Origin: Pseudomonadota bacterium
GTDB lineage: Bacteria; Pseudomonadota; Gammaproteobacteria; Burkholderiales; Burkholderiaceae_C
Assembly: GCA_018241405.1 (NCBI GenBank)
Contig: JAFEDY010000050.1
Span: 1 to 50,813, forward strand
Direction of reading: 5' to 3'
Length of the DNA: 50,813 nt
In this document: positions 9,919 to 18,913 of the stretch, piece after piece
Layout: each line of letters starts with the position of its first letter
How positions within the stretch are numbered: position 1 is the stretch's first letter
Position numbers and translations under genes: made by a program
The notes under the pieces: model-generated
The model's input: the letters and a program-made list of their open reading frames with translations, nothing else
Databases searched by the model: none
Told to the model about the DNA's origin: nothing

Positions 9919-10261
9919 AGGGCAGGCCCAGAAAGTTGGTGCCAGCCGCCCCGGCCAACCCACCCGCGTCACCCCAGCAAGCCGTAACCCGGACACCCGA
10001 CTCGCCACCATAGCCTTCACTGCGGCAGCCGCCAGGATGACCACCGTCTTCCCGCCCTGTCATTCCGGCGAAAGCCGGATTCCAGCAAATTACCCCATCA
10101 CCCCAGCCACACTGCGCCCATCCCAACCTGCCCACAAGATCGCAGTAGGTAGAATCCCGCATCCACACCTACCCGAGCCCTAGCCGCACGCACGGTTCAC
10201 TGCCGGAAGGCCCGCGCACCTGCCTACTTCAGCCCACCGCAGATACAAGAGAACTGAGTCC
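9919..10261. other. Intergenic region without a recognisable gene
   Basis: About 340 bases between the groESL promoter and the glycan locus. Both strands have open stretches, but their translations are proline/arginine-rich without family likeness. The only structured element noticed is the ATTCCGGCGAAAGCCGGA hairpin repeat. This is the left edge of the surface-glycan locus. Confidence 0.6.
10061..10085. repeat. Dispersed hairpin repeat (ATTCCGGC-GAAA-GCCGGA type)
   Basis: TCCGGC and GCCGGA form a perfect six-pair stem closed by a GAAA tetraloop (10064-10079), within CATTCCGGCGAAAGCCGGAT. The motif matches a palindromic intergenic repeat seen in many proteobacteria (CATTCCxGCGAAAGCxGGAATCCAG). 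Confidence 0.7.
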
Positions 10262-10642
10262 ATGGCGTCTTTGCAAGCAACCACCGGCCTGATGGGGATA
10301 GGCTTGGCCGTGCTAATCCTGTACCTGATCCGGCGCGATCACCTCTACCTCATGCACGGACTGTTTTGGGTGCTGGTGGCTGCCGCCGTGGCCCTGCTCG
10401 GCGCCTGGCCCGGACTCATCGACCGCCTGGCCGCACTGGTCGGCTTTGCATACCCGCCCTCGCTGCTGTTGCTGTTGGCCTGCATCGTGCTGCTCATCAA
10501 GGCGCTGTACGCCGACATGGTCAACACCCGCATCGAGCGAGACGTGCGGAGGCTAAATCAGCGGTTGGCCTTGTTGGAGGCGGATGTGGAGAGCGTTCGT
10601 CACGCGGCTGCTGAATCATCAACTTCGTCACAGGCGCTTTGA
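10262..10642 (+). CDS. DUF2304 family small membrane protein
   Basis: 126 residues: three hydrophobic segments (about 8-23, 31-49 and 63-80) followed by a charged helical tail (NTRIERDVRRLNQRLALLEADVESV, coiled-coil-like; about 88-112). This is the layout of DUF2304 proteins, which are usually encoded beside GT2 enzymes of the dolichyl-phosphate-mannose synthase type. Here the matching GT2 is the C-terminal half of the fusion at 20108-21943, at the opposite end of the locus. A role as membrane anchor or partner of that enzyme is an inference. The ATG has AAGAGAA upstream. A seven-pair hairpin (10635-10657) straddles the stop. Confidence 0.75.
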   Translation: MASLQATTGLMGIGLAVLILYLIRRDHLYLMHGLFWVLVAAAVALLGAWPGLIDRLAALVGFAYPPSLLLLLACIVLLIKALYADMVNTRIERDVRRLNQRLALLEADVESVRHAAAESSTSSQAL

Positions 10643-10826
10643 GCATCAGCCAAAGCGTTCAGCATGGCTTAGCCGTGTAAACCGCGACGGATGAGCTAGC
10701 TGGTGGTGCAGATCGCTCTCAGTCGTTCGGCCAGCATGTCCAAGGCTGACAAGCAAAAACACAACCTTGACCCACAGGATTACGAATGACTTCCAGAATC
10801 ATTCTTCGCAAGAGCGGCAGGCACTG

Positions 10827-11645
10827 ATGCAGAACTTCTCCATCTCTCCAGTTGAAATGGTCGCCACACTCTGGCGCAATCGTGAACTTATCAAGGGGTT
10901 TGCCAAGCGAGAAGTGCTGGGTCGTTATAGAGGCTCCGTGCTCGGTTTATTTTGGTCATTTTTCAATCCCCTATTCATGCTAGCTATCTACACCTTTGTA
11001 TTTAGCGTGGTGTTCAAGGCACGCTGGAGTGTGGGAAGCGATTCGAAAACAGAATTTGCGCTCGTTCTGTTTGCTGGGTTGATTGTTTTCAACTTGTTTA
11101 GTGAATGTATCAGCCGTGCACCAGTGTTGATACTCGGTAATCAGAACTACGTCAAGAAAGTAGTGTTTCCATTGGAAATATTGCCTGTTATCGCTCTGCT
11201 TTCATCGCTCTTTCACGCTGCTGTCAGCGTTGTTGTATGGCTATTCGCGTATTTGTTGTTTTTTGATCTTCCCCACGCTACGGTTCTTTATCTGCCTTTG
11301 GTCATTCTGCCATTTTTGTTTCTTATTTCCGGCATTAGTTGGATGCTTGCATCGATTGGTGTATTTTTGCGCGACGTTGCGCAGGTCATAGGCACTATTG
11401 TTACTATATTGATGTTTTTGTCGCCTATTTTTTACCCTGTCTCTGCCTTGCCTGAGAAGTTCAGGCTGTGGATTTATATTAATCCTATCACTGTCACCAT
11501 AGAGCAGTTCAGAGATATCCTCTACTGGGGGCGAGGCCCCGATTTTGCAGTCCTGGGAGTCTACCTGATCGGCTCAGCTGCATTTTCTTGGTTGGGATTC
11601 GCTTGGTTTCAAAAGACCAGAAGAGGTTTTGCTGATGTCCTCTGA
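10827..11645 (+). CDS. wzm: ABC-2 type polysaccharide/O-antigen exporter permease (Wzm-like)
   Basis: 272 residues with six predicted membrane helices. The N-terminus REVLGRYRGSVLGLFWSFFNPLFML is the typical Wzm/KpsM/TagG gate region. It exports undecaprenyl-linked polysaccharide across the inner membrane together with the ATPase encoded next. An in-frame TTG at 10767 would add 20 polar residues; ATG 10827 is chosen because family members begin shortly before the RYR motif. Codons are markedly AT-richer than in the flanking housekeeping genes, pointing to horizontal acquisition. It overlaps wzt by 11 bases. Confidence 0.92.
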   Translation: MQNFSISPVEMVATLWRNRELIKGFAKREVLGRYRGSVLGLFWSFFNPLFMLAIYTFVFSVVFKARWSVGSDSKTEFALVLFAGLIVFNLFSECISRAPVLILGNQNYVKKVVFPLEILPVIALLSSLFHAAVSVVVWLFAYLLFFDLPHATVLYLPLVILPFLFLISGISWMLASIGVFLRDVAQVIGTIVTILMFLSPIFYPVSALPEKFRLWIYINPITVTIEQFRDILYWGRGPDFAVLGVYLIGSAAFSWLGFAWFQKTRRGFADVL

Positions 11646-12948
11646 AATCGTAATTTCTGTTAGGGAAGTGTCCAAACGCTATGAAATGTATTCGCAGCCA
11701 CGAGATCGACTGCTGCAGTTTTTTTCGTTCGGACGGCGTCAATACTTCAAGGAGTTTTGGGCGCTACGCAGTGTCTCTTTCGATGTGAAAAAGGGTGAAA
11801 CCGTTGGTATTCTTGGTCGCAACGGTAGTGGCAAGAGCACCCTTCTTCAAATTATTGCCGGTACCCTTGCGCCGACCAGTGGTGTCGTTCATAAAAGCGG
11901 AGTTCTAGCGGCATTGCTTGAGCTCGGTTCAGGCTTCAATCCGGAGTTCACAGGCAGGGAGAACGTTTACCTCAATGGATCAATTCTGGGCTTCTCAGCG
12001 GAAGAAATGGATGCCCGATTTGATGATATTGCCGCGTTTGCTGATATCGGTGAACACTTGGATCAACAGGTCAAAACATACTCAAGCGGCATGACGGTAC
12101 GTCTAGCTTTTGCCGTACAGGCCTGTGTGTCACCGCAGATATTAATTGTTGATGAGGCATTATCTGTTGGGGATGAAAAATTCCAAAGAAAATGCTTCGA
12201 TTATATTCAACGGTTGCGCGAGGGGGGGTGTTCCATTTTGCTGGTGACGCACTCGACAGCGACAGTGGAAAAATTTTGTCAACGCGGAGTACTTTTGCAT
12301 AAGGGGGTCGTTCATGGTGTTGGTCCCGCTAAAGAAATAGTTGACCAATACCATGCATTGTTGTATTCCGACGAGCAAGCATACATTAGGTACCGTCAGC
12401 AAAGCCAGAAAGCAAATCAGCCGCCAGCAATCCATGATAATTCGGAAGAGTCTTCGATCTTAAAAGACCCAAATGATAATCAGAACAGGACCGGCGCGGA
12501 CGGCATTCGCGCAGTGATAACCGATTGGCAGATTACTGATGCGTCAGACACACTGGGCGAACTGTTCAGTATCGGAGAGAATATTAAAATCCGTTTTTTT
12601 GTGGATATATTAAATCCGATAAACGAGATGCAGGCGGGTATATTAATAAGAACGGTGGAAGGCGTCAGTGCATTCGGAACAAGCACCTTGTATCATCAAA
12701 AGAATGTAATTGATGCGCAGCCTGGATCGCGCCTTTGTTTTCATTTTGATCTGTGCGCAAATTTGTGTGCTGGCACCTACTTTGTAACTTTAGCCGTGGC
12801 GGAAGCAATATCCCTCGCAGATATGCGGTATCTTGATCGGAAGACGGACGTAATTGTCTTCAAGACATTCCAGCCGCGTATTCTTGCGAGTGGTATTGCC
12901 ATGCTTGACGCGCATGTCAAAGTGACCCACGCCGGGAACTCGGTATGA
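11635..12948 (+). CDS. wzt: Polysaccharide ABC exporter ATPase with C-terminal glycan-binding domain (Wzt-like)
   Basis: 437 residues. The ABC domain (1-250) has Walker A GRNGSGKST (61-69), signature YSSGM (149-153), Walker B ILIVDEAL (about 169-176) and LLVTHS. A linker of about 35 polar residues leads to a C-terminal beta domain (about 290-437) of the Wzt_C type. In E. coli O8/O9a and Raoultella O12, Wzt_C recognises the modified non-reducing end of the finished chain before export; its presence here predicts a capped polymer. No obvious capping methyltransferase or kinase lies in the locus. ATG 11635 is preferred over TTG 11629 and has AAGAGG upstream. Confidence 0.92.
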   Translation: MSSEIVISVREVSKRYEMYSQPRDRLLQFFSFGRRQYFKEFWALRSVSFDVKKGETVGILGRNGSGKSTLLQIIAGTLAPTSGVVHKSGVLAALLELGSGFNPEFTGRENVYLNGSILGFSAEEMDARFDDIAAFADIGEHLDQQVKTYSSGMTVRLAFAVQACVSPQILIVDEALSVGDEKFQRKCFDYIQRLREGGCSILLVTHSTATVEKFCQRGVLLHKGVVHGVGPAKEIVDQYHALLYSDEQAYIRYRQQSQKANQPPAIHDNSEESSILKDPNDNQNRTGADGIRAVITDWQITDASDTLGELFSIGENIKIRFFVDILNPINEMQAGILIRTVEGVSAFGTSTLYHQKNVIDAQPGSRLCFHFDLCANLCAGTYFVTLAVAEAISLADMRYLDRKTDVIVFKTFQPRILASGIAMLDAHVKVTHAGNSV

Positions 12949-15900
12949 AGTCACTCCTGATAGTTACAGAACAGTTCACGCTGGGTGGTCTCGAAACGCA
13001 TATTCGCGATGAGATTGAACTCCTTACTCGAATTGGTATAGAAGTGCACCTGGCAGTGGGCAAGAGGTATGAGGATCTCATCCTCCTCCCGGGTCTTGCC
13101 TCCATAACGAAAGGGCTTCCTTTTGACGCGTATAGCACTAGCAGTGAATTGGTGGCTGGGGTCGATCAGATAAGACAAATTATCTGTGATAGAAAAATTG
13201 ATAGACTTCATATTCATCCATTTGCATCAATCATACCCGCGGCGACCGCTGCTGAGTTGGAAGGTATCCCTTACGCCATAACCATGCATGGTCCGGCGTC
13301 GGTATTGACCAGCTATGGGCCAGTTTATGACTTGTTGCTTAAAAAAGTCATATTGCCAAACGTGCCCCTTCTTGTCGCGGTTTCGCCGGAAGTTAAGAGT
13401 CTGCTGACGGTTGGCGGCCGAGAGAATGCTGTTCTTTGTATCCCCAATTCTGTCGTCTTTCCCCTCGATGAGGGCCATTTTTGCAGTGAACCACGTGACC
13501 CGCGCTGGCTGGTTGTGTCGCGGCTGGATGAATTTAAGATTCAGGGCATTATTGATTTTTGTAGGAAGGCGAGGTGCTGCGGAGTTTCTGGGGTTGTTAT
13601 TGCTGGCGATGGCCCTGCAAGAGAGCAGTTGAGCAGCATGCTGGATGCTGAAGCTGTCTCTGACTTTGTTGAGCTTATTGGTGCCAGCAATAAAATTGCG
13701 TCATTATTAAAACAGTTTGCAGGCGTTGCCGGTATGGGGCGAGTTGTCCTTGAAGCGGTTTCCGCGCGCAAGTCGGTAGTGCTGGTTGGATATGACGGGG
13801 TCAAAGGAGTTCTTGATAAAAATCTGTTCAAGAATGCAGCAGAGCAGAACTTTTCTGGTCGCAACCTTCCTGTGATTGATGGTGATCTATTGTCTGCTCA
13901 ATTGCGAGAATTATCAACGCCAGCAGTCATTTTAGATGTTTTCAACTATGCGAAACGGTCTTTTGATGCGATCAATGCATGGGCATGGTTTAGCGAGGAA
14001 ATGGGCGCAGCCAGAAATCCCGAGCCGACAATATTGACAGGCTTATACAAAGTACTTTCCAGCAACACAGATGTTGATGCGACGCCTTTCGTCATGAGTG
14101 GCGATGTGTTGAATGAACTGGAAATATTGGCTTGTTGTTCTAAGTATTACGATCAAAAACTTTTGGAGGAAGTAGCCACGTCTCATAAAAATATGGATCA
14201 TCTCAATTCTAATCAGGCGGTTCTTGAGTCTGATCGGCTGATAAATGAGCAGAATAGGACTGTGGCGGAGTTTGGTCGCCAAATTAAAGACCTTAATGAG
14301 ACCCTGGCTGATCGTGACAGAACGATCCGCGTCATTAAGGATAATTGTCGGCGAATTGTTGAAGAGAAAGACTTGTACATAGAAGATAAAGAGATATATA
14401 TTGTTATGCTGAAGCTGGAGAACGAACGGCTCAGTATGCGTTGGGGAAATAGGGTAATTCGATCATTGGCGCATTTTAAGAGGCTGTCACATTACGCGCG
14501 GGAGGCAGTTGTTATAGCAAGGGAGCAGGGTGGGTTTGCACTTGTGCGGGCTGTTCGTACGAAGATTCGAGATGTTGTGCTGAAAAAAAGTATTGCCAAG
14601 ACGAGTGGTTCAAGCGATCAGAATTTAGGTGCTTCACGAAATGTAATATCTCCTAAAGGAGATCAAATCATATTGCCCCTATTGCGTGACGCCCTTGTGA
14701 TTATTGCTGGTGTACCATTTGATGATATTGGTGGAGGGCAGCGATCAGCACAAATTGCGAGAAGTGCTTTAAAGATGGGTCGCCATGTTGTGTATGTCTA
14801 TATATACAAGAAATTTGATTTTGATCTGAATCGTCATGTCGAATCAATCGTCAACGTCCCGGGCTTATGGCATGTGCACGTTGATGCGGCTACGCCGACT
14901 GATGTTCTCAGAAGCGTTACGCCCGGATCGACATTGTTGATTGAGTTTCCGCATCCCAAGGCCTTGCCGTATCTTGAGACTTTTAACCTTCGTGGTATGC
15001 GTACGGTCTTCGAATTGATCGACGATTGGGATTCGAGCCTTGGCGGCGATTGGTTCGATTACGAAACCTATCGTGACTTCGTTGGCAAGTCGAACGTGGT
15101 TGTGGGAACTGCCAAGGTATTGGTGAATAAGTTGCGCGACCTTGGAAGGGTTGATGCGATCTATTTGCCTAATGCTGCAAATGAATGTATTTTTGATAAA
15201 TATAAAAAGTACACTCGACCTTTTGATATGCCTACGGGGTTCCGGCGGATAGCTTTATATTTTGGATCCCTTTATGGTGAATGGTTTTCTTGGGATTATT
15301 TGCGTGAGGCTGCGGTTAATAATGGTGACATTGCCTTTATTTTGATTGGTGATAAGCCAGCAAGGGACAGGATGCCCTCTCTTCCGTCGAATGTTTATTT
15401 TTTGGGGGGGAAGAGTATACTGGATTTGCCGGCGTATCTTGCTTATGCTGACTGCAGCCTTCTGCCGTTTGTGCCAGGCAAAATTTCTGATGCGGTATCA
15501 CCTATAAAGGTATTTGAATACTTATTTGCAGCTTGTCCAGTTGTGGCGACGGAATTGCCGGAAATCGTTGATTACCCAGGTGTCTCTGTTGCGCAATCGG
15601 CTGCTGAATTTTCTGCGCTTTGTCGCGATGTGGCACTCACGGACGAGGCGAGGTGTGAAAATGATAAATTTATATTCAGCAACTCCTGGTTCTCTCGGGT
15701 TGAAAAAATTATGAGCGCGGGAGCTGGTTCACAGTTCCGAGCATCGGTCAGCGTTGTAATATTAATTCATGACAATATGAATATTATTGGGCGCTGTCTG
15801 GAGTCCTTGTTGCTGCACTGTTCTTCCTATTTGAAGGAAGTGATTGTTGTAGATAACGCTAGTGCTGATGGAGGCGCTGATTTTGTGCGGTCAGCATTTC

Positions 15901-16496
15901 CGCAGGTGAAGGTCCTTAGTAACCCTGTGAATGGCTGCTCCTCTGGTCGAAACCTTGGTGCCCGCTTCGCAACCGGAGAGTTATTGGCATTCTTTGATTC
16001 GGATCAGTGGTTTACCTGTTCTTCTGCGTTTGAAGAGGCTTTGACAATATTGACGCGTGATGCAAGCGTTGGGGCAGTCGGTTGGGCCGCTGGATGGTTT
16101 GATCGTGGCCGTGATGACCTTGGTGGGCCGATAGCGGACTATTTTCAGAATAAGGCGATGAACGAGCAGGCAAATAAGGTGGGCTACAGATCGGATATTG
16201 GATATTTGGGTACGGGCGGATTTTTTCTGCATCGCTCAGTATTTGATGCCACAGGCGGTTTTGATGTTGCTTATGATCCAACGTGTTTTGAAGATACTGA
16301 TCTCTCGTTTCAAATCAAGAAACTTGGATTTGATGTGTGCTACAGGGATTTGGTGGGAATAAGACATCAACCACATCAAACAACTAAGGCTTCTTCTGGC
16401 TCGGATGCGTACAGTCGGCTTTTCAAGAGAAACGCGGATTATTTCAGGCGTAAGTGGGCAGATTATCCACATTTTTATTCTGAATATCATGGTTAA
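12945..16496 (+). CDS. Giant three-module glycosyltransferase (GT4-like, coiled coil, GT4-like, GT2)
   Basis: 1183 residues. Module 1 (about 1-360) is GT-B/GT4-like: FTLGGLETHIRDEI at the start, VVIAGDGPAREQL, and GMGRVVLEAVSARKSVVLVG as the donor-binding block. Residues about 413-501 are a charged heptad-like coiled coil. Module 2 (about 578-925) is a second GT-B fold: GVPFDDIGGGQRSAQIAR, YFGSLYGEW, and SPIKVFEYLFAACPVVATEL. Module 3 (about 934-1183) is a GT2 enzyme: SVVILIHDNMNIIGRCLESL, VVDNASADGG, metal-binding FDSDQW (about 1015), FEDTDLSFQIKKLG. It overlaps wzt by 4 bases, so it belongs to the exporter operon and probably builds the exported polymer. AT-rich codon use. Sugar specificities are unknown. 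Confidence 0.88.
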   Translation: MKSLLIVTEQFTLGGLETHIRDEIELLTRIGIEVHLAVGKRYEDLILLPGLASITKGLPFDAYSTSSELVAGVDQIRQIICDRKIDRLHIHPFASIIPAATAAELEGIPYAITMHGPASVLTSYGPVYDLLLKKVILPNVPLLVAVSPEVKSLLTVGGRENAVLCIPNSVVFPLDEGHFCSEPRDPRWLVVSRLDEFKIQGIIDFCRKARCCGVSGVVIAGDGPAREQLSSMLDAEAVSDFVELIGASNKIASLLKQFAGVAGMGRVVLEAVSARKSVVLVGYDGVKGVLDKNLFKNAAEQNFSGRNLPVIDGDLLSAQLRELSTPAVILDVFNYAKRSFDAINAWAWFSEEMGAARNPEPTILTGLYKVLSSNTDVDATPFVMSGDVLNELEILACCSKYYDQKLLEEVATSHKNMDHLNSNQAVLESDRLINEQNRTVAEFGRQIKDLNETLADRDRTIRVIKDNCRRIVEEKDLYIEDKEIYIVMLKLENERLSMRWGNRVIRSLAHFKRLSHYAREAVVIAREQGGFALVRAVRTKIRDVVLKKSIAKTSGSSDQNLGASRNVISPKGDQIILPLLRDALVIIAGVPFDDIGGGQRSAQIARSALKMGRHVVYVYIYKKFDFDLNRHVESIVNVPGLWHVHVDAATPTDVLRSVTPGSTLLIEFPHPKALPYLETFNLRGMRTVFELIDDWDSSLGGDWFDYETYRDFVGKSNVVVGTAKVLVNKLRDLGRVDAIYLPNAANECIFDKYKKYTRPFDMPTGFRRIALYFGSLYGEWFSWDYLREAAVNNGDIAFILIGDKPARDRMPSLPSNVYFLGGKSILDLPAYLAYADCSLLPFVPGKISDAVSPIKVFEYLFAACPVVATELPEIVDYPGVSVAQSAAEFSALCRDVALTDEARCENDKFIFSNSWFSRVEKIMSAGAGSQFRASVSVVILIHDNMNIIGRCLESLLLHCSSYLKEVIVVDNASADGGADFVRSAFPQVKVLSNPVNGCSSGRNLGARFATGELLAFFDSDQWFTCSSAFEEALTILTRDASVGAVGWAAGWFDRGRDDLGGPIADYFQNKAMNEQANKVGYRSDIGYLGTGGFFLHRSVFDATGGFDVAYDPTCFEDTDLSFQIKKLGFDVCYRDLVGIRHQPHQTTKASSGSDAYSRLFKRNADYFRRKWADYPHFYSEYHG

Positions 16497-16505
16497 GGTG
16501 TTGCC

Positions 16506-17606
16506 GTGAGGAAAATATTGTGTGTCATTGGAACCCGCCCCGAAGCCATAAAAATGGCTCCGGTCATCTTGGCCCTAAAACAGCAACCGTGGGCCAATGT
16601 CCGTGTTCTTGCAACAGCCCAACACAGGCACATGCTGGACCAAGTCAATGAGTTTTTTGGCATCGATCCTGATATTGACTTGAACATCATGCGCCCTAAC
16701 CAGGCGCTCACGGAGCTGACTGCACGTTTGTTGCTGGAATTGGATGAGGTCTTGCAGGCCGAGCAACCGGAAGCAGTGCTGGTACAGGGGGACACTACCA
16801 CGGTGATGACGGTGGCGCTGGCGTGCTTTTATCACCGAATTCCCGTGGGGCATGTTGAGGCGGGACTGCGCACCTGGGATATGCAGAACCCTTTCCCTGA
16901 AGAGGCCAATAGAGTCATCGCCGGAAAGCTGTCGCGCTGGCACTTTGCACCCACAGAGGGTGCAAGGCAGAACTTGCTCAAGGAGGGGGTTGAGGATAAG
17001 GATATTGTCGTCACGGGTAACACCGTCATTGATGCGCTGCTGATGACGGCTGCCCGCAATCTGGATCTGCCAGTGCTGTTGGAACCTGCCAAGAGGCTCG
17101 TTTTGGTGACATCCCATCGCCGCGAAAATTTTGGTGAACCTTTTCGCAATATTTGCCGCGCGCTGCGTGCTCTGGCGGAAAGAAATTTGGCAGTTCAGTT
17201 TCTGTACCCTGTACATCCCAACCCCAATGTTAAGCATGTAGCTCAGGAATTTCTGGCCGGGCTACCCAACTTCACACTCAGCGATCCTTTGGACTACGCT
17301 CCATTTATTGCTGCGATGCAACGTGCGCACATCATCTTGACGGACTCAGGCGGTGTGCAGGAGGAGGCCCCCGCGCTTGGCAAGCCCGTATTGGTGTTGC
17401 GGGATGAAACGGAAAGGCCAGAAGCCGTTGAACAAGGTGTCGTGAAACTGGTTGGCCCCAACTACGAACGTATTGTGAATGAAACGCAGCGTTTGCTCGA
17501 TGATGAGGATGCATACCATGCCATGGCGCGTGGTATATCACCCTATGGCGACGGCAAGGCTTCCGAGCGCATCGTGAGTGTGCTGCGGTCTTATTTTGCC
17601 CAATAG
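16506..17606 (+). CDS. wecB: UDP-N-acetylglucosamine 2-epimerase (non-hydrolysing)
   Basis: Converts UDP-GlcNAc to UDP-ManNAc, a precursor for surface polysaccharides. 366 residues, standard. Motifs: GTRPEAIKMAPV (9-20), HVEAGLRTWDMQNPFPEEAN, SHRRENFG, and the UDP-binding TDSGGVQEEAPALGKPVLVL followed by RDETERPEA. The start is GTG, nine bases after the previous stop, with GGTG as a weak ribosome binding site; RKILCVIGTRPE aligns with the family start. No UDP-ManNAc dehydrogenase (wecC) is seen nearby, so ManNAc itself may be used, or wecC lies elsewhere. Confidence 0.96.
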   Translation: MRKILCVIGTRPEAIKMAPVILALKQQPWANVRVLATAQHRHMLDQVNEFFGIDPDIDLNIMRPNQALTELTARLLLELDEVLQAEQPEAVLVQGDTTTVMTVALACFYHRIPVGHVEAGLRTWDMQNPFPEEANRVIAGKLSRWHFAPTEGARQNLLKEGVEDKDIVVTGNTVIDALLMTAARNLDLPVLLEPAKRLVLVTSHRRENFGEPFRNICRALRALAERNLAVQFLYPVHPNPNVKHVAQEFLAGLPNFTLSDPLDYAPFIAAMQRAHIILTDSGGVQEEAPALGKPVLVLRDETERPEAVEQGVVKLVGPNYERIVNETQRLLDDEDAYHAMARGISPYGDGKASERIVSVLRSYFAQ

Positions 17607-17618
17607 CGTGTGCGGCGG

Positions 17619-18911
17619 ATGAGGGTTTTGTTGCTGGCCTATGAGTGGCCACCTATTACCGCAGCGCAGGCATTGCGCTGGTTTTATCTGGCCAATGGGC
17701 TGGCAAGGCGCGGCGTAACGGTCCATGTGCTGTGCCCGGCGATCACATCACTGCAGCCTTACGCAGTTGCCAATCACGCATCGATCATTGAGCACAGGGT
17801 GTGGCCGGGGCCGTTCATAGGGCTGGCCCAGTGGCTCGCAGGCCCGCCGCGCACGCTTGAAACGGAGGGCGACACGGCGCCGCAGCCGGTTACGTCAACT
17901 TTGTTGATGCGGGCATACAAGGGCATGCGTTTTGTGCTCGATCGTGTGCTGTACCCTGATGTGCGGACCGAGTGGTATCCCTTTGCCAAGCGTGAACTGA
18001 AGCGTTTGCTGCGGCAGTATTCTTTTGACGTGGTTATCAGCTCGCATGAGCCTGGCGTGGATTTGTTGTTGGGCTTGTGGTTAAAGCGCCATGCCCAACT
18101 GCCGTGGGTTGTTGACCTGGCTGATCCGCTTTGTGCGCCGTATTCGCCTCGGTGGCGACGGTGGTTCGACGCTTGGTTTGAAAACTTGGTTTTGCGTAAG
18201 GCTGACAAGGTTATTTTGACCAATGATGAACTGCGTACGGTATTGACCAGGCGGCAAGCGGTGAATATGCGTGACAAATTTACCACGATTGCGCAAGGGG
18301 CGCCTGATGAATTGCCCGCCTGTCCTGGTAAATTTCGCCATGCGGCAGATCGGTTGCATATTGTTTTTACCGGTAATTTTTACCAAGATTTTCGCAGTCC
18401 TGAAGAATTTGCGCATGCCCTGCGGACATGTAACACCGATACAATGCGTGTCACCATTGCTGGTGATAACGGGCGCTTTGCACCGCTATTTCAAGGTATT
18501 CCTGGTGTCGAGCTCTTGGGGAAAATTGGACATTTTGATTGTCTTGCCTTGCAGGCGTCGGCAGATCTGCTTTTGAATATAGGAAACAAGCAGGACTATC
18601 AGTTGCCGGGCAAAATATTTGAGTATCTTGTAGCAGGTAAGGCGATATTGCATTTGCGTGGGTCCAGTACAGACCCTGCTGTGCCCATCCTGCAAGGGGT
18701 TCAATCGACGTTTGTTGTGGACAATCAGCGAGCATCCATAGCCGCGGCGTTGGGTGAGATTGTCGATCACTGGAAGGGTGGAACGTTGACGGTCGCTCCT
18801 GCCGAGGTGGAGCGTTCAAAGGCAATGCATGGTTGGTCGGCGCGGGTCGATGTGTTGGAGCGCTTGTTGCGGGACGTGGCGGCGGATCGTCAGGATCAAC
18901 CTGTGTCGTAA
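17619..18911 (+). CDS. Glycosyltransferase (GT4/GT-B fold)
   Basis: 430 residues with a classical GT-B start (MRVLLLAYEWPPITAAQALRWF) and C-terminal donor-site features (LHIVFTGNFYQDFRS, ASADLLLNIGNKQDYQLPGK, FEYLVAGKAILHLRG). The E-x7-E motif of many GT4 enzymes is not obvious, as in the subset with the K-x-FEYL motif. The start is taken at ATG 17619; GTG 17610 would add three residues. It lies 12 bases after wecB and 2 bases before the next GT, so it is operonic. It likely adds one sugar of the repeat unit; donor and acceptor unknown. Confidence 0.87.
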   Translation: MRVLLLAYEWPPITAAQALRWFYLANGLARRGVTVHVLCPAITSLQPYAVANHASIIEHRVWPGPFIGLAQWLAGPPRTLETEGDTAPQPVTSTLLMRAYKGMRFVLDRVLYPDVRTEWYPFAKRELKRLLRQYSFDVVISSHEPGVDLLLGLWLKRHAQLPWVVDLADPLCAPYSPRWRRWFDAWFENLVLRKADKVILTNDELRTVLTRRQAVNMRDKFTTIAQGAPDELPACPGKFRHAADRLHIVFTGNFYQDFRSPEEFAHALRTCNTDTMRVTIAGDNGRFAPLFQGIPGVELLGKIGHFDCLALQASADLLLNIGNKQDYQLPGKIFEYLVAGKAILHLRGSSTDPAVPILQGVQSTFVVDNQRASIAAALGEIVDHWKGGTLTVAPAEVERSKAMHGWSARVDVLERLLRDVAADRQDQPVS

Positions 18912-18913
18912 AT

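Noticed and set aside
9884..10183. 99-residue plus-strand frame after the CIRCE element
   Set aside because: Proline- and Ser-rich translation without likeness, no ribosome binding site, and it runs through a hairpin repeat.
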